Translations under genes and position numbers: made by a program
The notes under the pieces: generated by a model
Told to the model about the DNA's origin: nothing
What the model saw: only the letters and a program-made list of their open reading frames with translations
Database searches by the model: none
Shown here: one piece after another, positions 61,153 to 64,000 of the stretch
How positions within the stretch are numbered: the first letter of the stretch is position 1
How the letters are laid out: every line of letters begins with the position of its first letter
Origin: Leishmania martiniquensis
Lineage: Eukaryota; Euglenozoa; Kinetoplastea; Trypanosomatida; Trypanosomatidae
Length of the DNA stretch: 64,000 nucleotides
Direction of reading: 5' to 3'
NCBI RefSeq assembly: GCF_017916325.1
Contig: NC_090149.1
Coordinates: forward strand, 470,001-534,000

Positions 61153-61770
61153 ATGGCATCTGCGGTGGCCCATGGGTCTCGCAGCCCGGCCTCCCGGGCG
61201 CTTTGCGTAGTCTTCGCTGCCGTCCTGGCGCTGCTGAGCGTGTGCGGCGCTCCTGCGCAGGGGGCCACCGTAGCCGACCTGAAGAACACTATTCAAAGCG
61301 AGCTGCAGCGCATCAATGTAGGCATGACGGACTTCTATAGCGCCCTCAGTGCCCCTCCAACTGTGCAGCAGCAGTTTTGCACGACAGCCATCATGAACAA
61401 AGGGAAAGGCTTGAGTCTCACGATGGAGAAGCTCTCAACGCCCTACGGCGTCCTGGCCACTGATTTCGGTCTCATCATCTTCAAAGATAACTTCGTCTTT
61501 GGCCCATCGATCAAGCTCATTGGCGCCTCTGCATGGGCCAACGGGACGCTGACGACGGATGTGCAGTACGGTAACAGCATCCTCGTGCCGTTCAAAGCAG
61601 AAACGATCGTTTTCGTCACGGGCGTCATCACAAACAAAAGGGGCGACGCGAACATCCTCCCCATGGCGCACTACATGATGGTTGGCGCATACCTTTGCAG
61701 CTACATGCACATGGACGTTGGCCCGCTCTTCAGTGACACCTTCAAAGGTGTCTTTGCAGCGCTCGCGTAG
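61153..61770 (+). CDS. Small secreted or signal-anchored protein of unknown function
   Basis: A 205-residue protein with a basic n-region, a hydrophobic core at ~16-30 (ALCVVFAAVLALLSVC) and an APAQGA site suggesting signal-peptide cleavage near residue 36-38. The mature ~168 residues begin with an amphipathic helix (VADLKNTIQSELQRIN), hold two cysteines and one N-glycosylation sequon (ANGT, ~137-139), and are beta-rich in the middle (FGLIIFKDNFVF; SILVPFKAETIVFVTGVI). There is no C-terminal hydrophobic tail, so no GPI anchor is expected. I do not recognise the family. Confidence 0.75.
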   Translation: MASAVAHGSRSPASRALCVVFAAVLALLSVCGAPAQGATVADLKNTIQSELQRINVGMTDFYSALSAPPTVQQQFCTTAIMNKGKGLSLTMEKLSTPYGVLATDFGLIIFKDNFVFGPSIKLIGASAWANGTLTTDVQYGNSILVPFKAETIVFVTGVITNKRGDANILPMAHYMMVGAYLCSYMHMDVGPLFSDTFKGVFAALA

Positions 61771-63374
61771 CTGTTCGCGTGGATAGGGTGAGTGTTACGT
61801 GCGCTTGCACGTTGGCGCCTCTCGGCTTCCCACATTGTTTTTCCGTTTGCTTCTAGAACACCTCACGCGGACGTTCACGAACCGCGCAAGGGGGCCGGGG
61901 CGTGACGGGCGAGAGTCGGTGCTCACGAAAACTGTCATGTGGTACCCGTCTTGGGTCCTCTCACAACCTTTCCTTCCCCTCTTGAGCCGCTCAACTAGCT
62001 GAAGCGAGTGCCGCCATCTCCGAACGTGTGCTCGTGTTCGACCGTGCCCGTGAGGGGGTATGTGTGAGCGCCCGCAGACCGCATTGTTACTTTACCACCG
62101 CCGCCTCCCTCTCTCCTTGTCTCTTCTCCGTGTTTTCACCAGGCTTGTAGGCGCCGGAGTGCGCATCTTTGCCTTTGATGTCGCCGCTTCGGCTATGTGG
62201 TGAACGGCGCTGAGGACGGCGTCACTTTCCCCTTCCCCTCCCATCTCACCGCGCTGGCGTTGCTTTCCCTCTGGTGGTGCTCTTCTCAGGGGTGGGGGGT
62301 GGGTGGGAGTGATGAGGGGGTGACCCTTCCCCGTCCCCCCTCCCCGCTGCACATCAGAAAGGGGTGACCGTTGCCCTTGGAATGGCAACATTTTCCCATG
62401 CACATACCCACAGAGGTGCGCGCATCCCTCCGTTCCCTCCCTCCCTCCCTTCCTCCCTTCCTCCTCCCTCCGCACACGAGAGCGTGTGCCTCTGCGCTAA
62501 GCCGCGAGGTGGTCGATTCGCTTTCCGTTCCCTTTTTTGTCCTCATGTCGTATCCGACGCTTTCTGAGGAGCTTTTTTTTTGTGTGTGCGTGTGTGTGAT
62601 GAACGGCTGCCGCCCACCGTTGGCTTTGTTGCAGGACCACGTACTGCCCAGCAGGCGGGGGGAGGAGGAGGGGAGGGGTGGAGAGGCGTAGGCGGTGAGG
62701 GGTTCATCCCTCATCTTCTCGTTTTTCTCCAGCACACTGCGAAGACGAGGAATAACGCGCAAACGGACGCCGCAGTTGGGTGATCAGAGCGCAGCATGAG
62801 CGGCACGAACGAAGAAAGACGATAAAGGCTGCCGCTGCGTCTCTGTGAAGGCTACGCGAGACGTGCACGCACGCAGTCGTACCCCATCTTATGTCTCTGT
62901 GTGTGCGCGTGCACTGGTGGAGAGGAGGTGAAGCTCTTGCCCCTTGGCTGCATGGCTGATAGAGGATGAGGAGAGGGACTTCGCGAAGGCGTCCGTGCGG
63001 CACTCTGTGGGGGGAGAAAGCACGCGGCAGATACTACTGCTTCACACCCCCTAAAGTCCCCGCTGACACGTCCAAAAGTGTTGGGCGAGATCGAGGTTGT
63101 GGATGAACACCTCGGATGCATGCCGGAAGCCCTATGCCCCCTCTTCCTCTCCCAGAATCTGCAGGGTCGTACGTCTTCCACGAGCCCTTTTCGCCTGCTG
63201 ATAAAGTGCACTATCTCTTACCCCTCTCTCGCTTGCTCTTGCTCGTGATGACGTATCCGCATTTTTCTGTCGTGCGTGCGTGTGTGTGTGGGGGGCACGC
63301 CCAACGCAACGCGGCATCGATGCCGTCGGTTCACGACCGTCCACCAACGCATCTGTCAAATTCGATCCCCCACC

Positions 63375-63400
63375 TATACATATATATATATTTATATATT
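63375..63400. repeat. TA-rich microsatellite
   Basis: Imperfect alternating T/A run interrupted by CA and TTT, in a GC-rich 3' UTR/spacer. Confidence 0.9.
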
Positions 63401-63880
63401 CACATAAATGCATACGCGTGCGCGCGCTTTTTCCATGGAATGAAAAGCAGCTCTTCACTGTCTCGTACACTCAGTATTCACCCGCCTGCTACAGACGCGA
63501 GCGCGCGACCCGCGAGGCTGTCGACTGATTTCGTCTTCCCTTATCCCTCATACGAAAGCGCTTTGCCATTTCCCGTTCTCCTTGACGGCGCTCGACGACG
63601 AGGAGGTGTCCCATCCGTTCGCACTGCCGCCGGCTGAATTTGCACACACTTGTTGGGGTGCAGTGGAAGCGCTCTCTCTCTCATTGTTTCTTTTCAGGCC
63701 ACCCTTAGAGCATCGCGGCGGCTTTAACACAAACCTTTCGTGTGCATGTGTGAGTGTGGACGCGTGTCCCTTTCCTTGGACTCCCAGCACAGCGTGCGCA
63801 CATACCAGCACATCGCCACACAGAAGCCTACACAGACAAACACAGGCACTCCCTTTCCAGCTCCATCGCTTATCCTCCCC

Positions 63881-63917
63881 ATTTCTTTCCTTTTTTTCTT
63901 TCTCGGTGCCCGGGAAG
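63881..63917 (+). promoter_or_regulatory. Candidate trans-splice acceptor for the last gene
   Basis: A 27-nt tract of almost only T and C (63881-63905) followed by CCCGGGAAG (AG at 63916-63917), 20 nt before an ATG. Confidence 0.55.
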
Positions 63918-63937
63918 ATACTTGCCGTGCTCACTTC

Positions 63938-64000
63938 ATGTCCTCCTCCATGCGCGCATCGCGTCTTGTGGCGCTCATGGTGGCTGCCAGTCTCCTAACC
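63938..64000 (+). CDS. 5' end of a signal-peptide protein (truncated by window end)
   Basis: Twenty-one codons starting at the ATG at 63938 (a second in-frame ATG lies at 63950) encode MSSSMRASRLVALMVAAS and on, a basic n-region followed by a hydrophobic core typical of a signal peptide. The acceptor just upstream makes this a credible start. The body of the protein lies beyond the window. Confidence 0.5.
   Translation, partial: MSSSMRASRLVALMVAASLLT

Larger units (their letters stand above)
61771..63937 (+). other. Long intergenic region (2.2 kb)
   Basis: Contains CCTCCCTCCCTCCC repeats (62430-62470), GGGGTGGGGGGTGGGTGGG (~62289-62308, G-quadruplex-like), a T9/(GT)n stretch (62573-62598) and a TA-rich microsatellite (63375-63400). 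Open frames of 158 (-), 173 (+) and 138 (+) codons in this stretch are low-complexity and are not called. Confidence 0.6.

Noticed and set aside
63361..63400. TTCGATCCCC stretch as a tRNA T-arm
   Set aside because: No acceptor, D or anticodon stem could be drawn around it.
63116..63637. 173-codon + frame
   Set aside because: Contains the TA-repeat as poly-Tyr/Ile and otherwise low-complexity sequence.

Overview
The window looks like nuclear DNA of a Leishmania-group trypanosomatid (Leishmania or a close relative). All supported genes lie on the + strand with no recognisable introns. They are separated by 0.7-3.2 kb of GC-rich, polypyrimidine-laden spacers that contain tract-plus-AG trans-splice acceptors upstream of the ATGs, as expected for one directional polycistronic unit. 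Enolase carries the Cys147/Lys155/Cys241 set reported for trypanosomatid enolases. A huge Glu-rich coiled-coil repeat gene, a dynein intermediate chain and an enolase array in this order resemble what I remember of Leishmania chromosome 14; that placement is from memory and not verified. Species cannot be fixed from the sequence alone.

Layout. 1-14075: 3' part of a giant repetitive coiled-coil gene (probably kinesin K39-like), with 128 complete 105-bp units in the window and a 3' non-repetitive tail. 15959-18727: cytoplasmic dynein intermediate chain. 18728-21941: long spacer with a 17-bp perfect inverted repeat and a possible degenerate retroposon. 21942-23513: mitochondrial-type protein with three cold-shock domains. 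24522-25586: membrane protein of unknown function. 26776-35130: four tandem enolase genes (2355-bp period) encoding identical proteins but with different flanks. 37500-40097: protein combining a split FYVE finger, an F-box and a degenerate Ras-like GTPase domain. 41450-43588: poly(A) polymerase. 44385-46067: bifunctional NAD(P)HX epimerase/dehydratase. 46830-48542: phosphatidylserine synthase. 49962-50783: FCP1/SCP-like HAD protein lacking both catalytic aspartates. 51917-54787: coiled-coil protein with a DUF4795-like C-terminal cysteine motif. 56862-58583: unknown conserved-looking protein. 59382-60311: DEK-like chromatin protein. 61153-61770: small secreted or membrane-anchored protein. 63938-64000: first codons of another signal-peptide protein.

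The genes do not form a pathway. Neighbours are co-transcribed and expression would be set by UTRs. The most notable items are the FYVE/F-box/GTPase fusion, the HAD pseudophosphatase, the enolase array whose spacer belongs to neither outer flank and offers an alternative N-terminus, and the near-perfect 13.5-kb coiled-coil array. I found no CRISPR array, tRNA or rRNA gene, or intact transposon.
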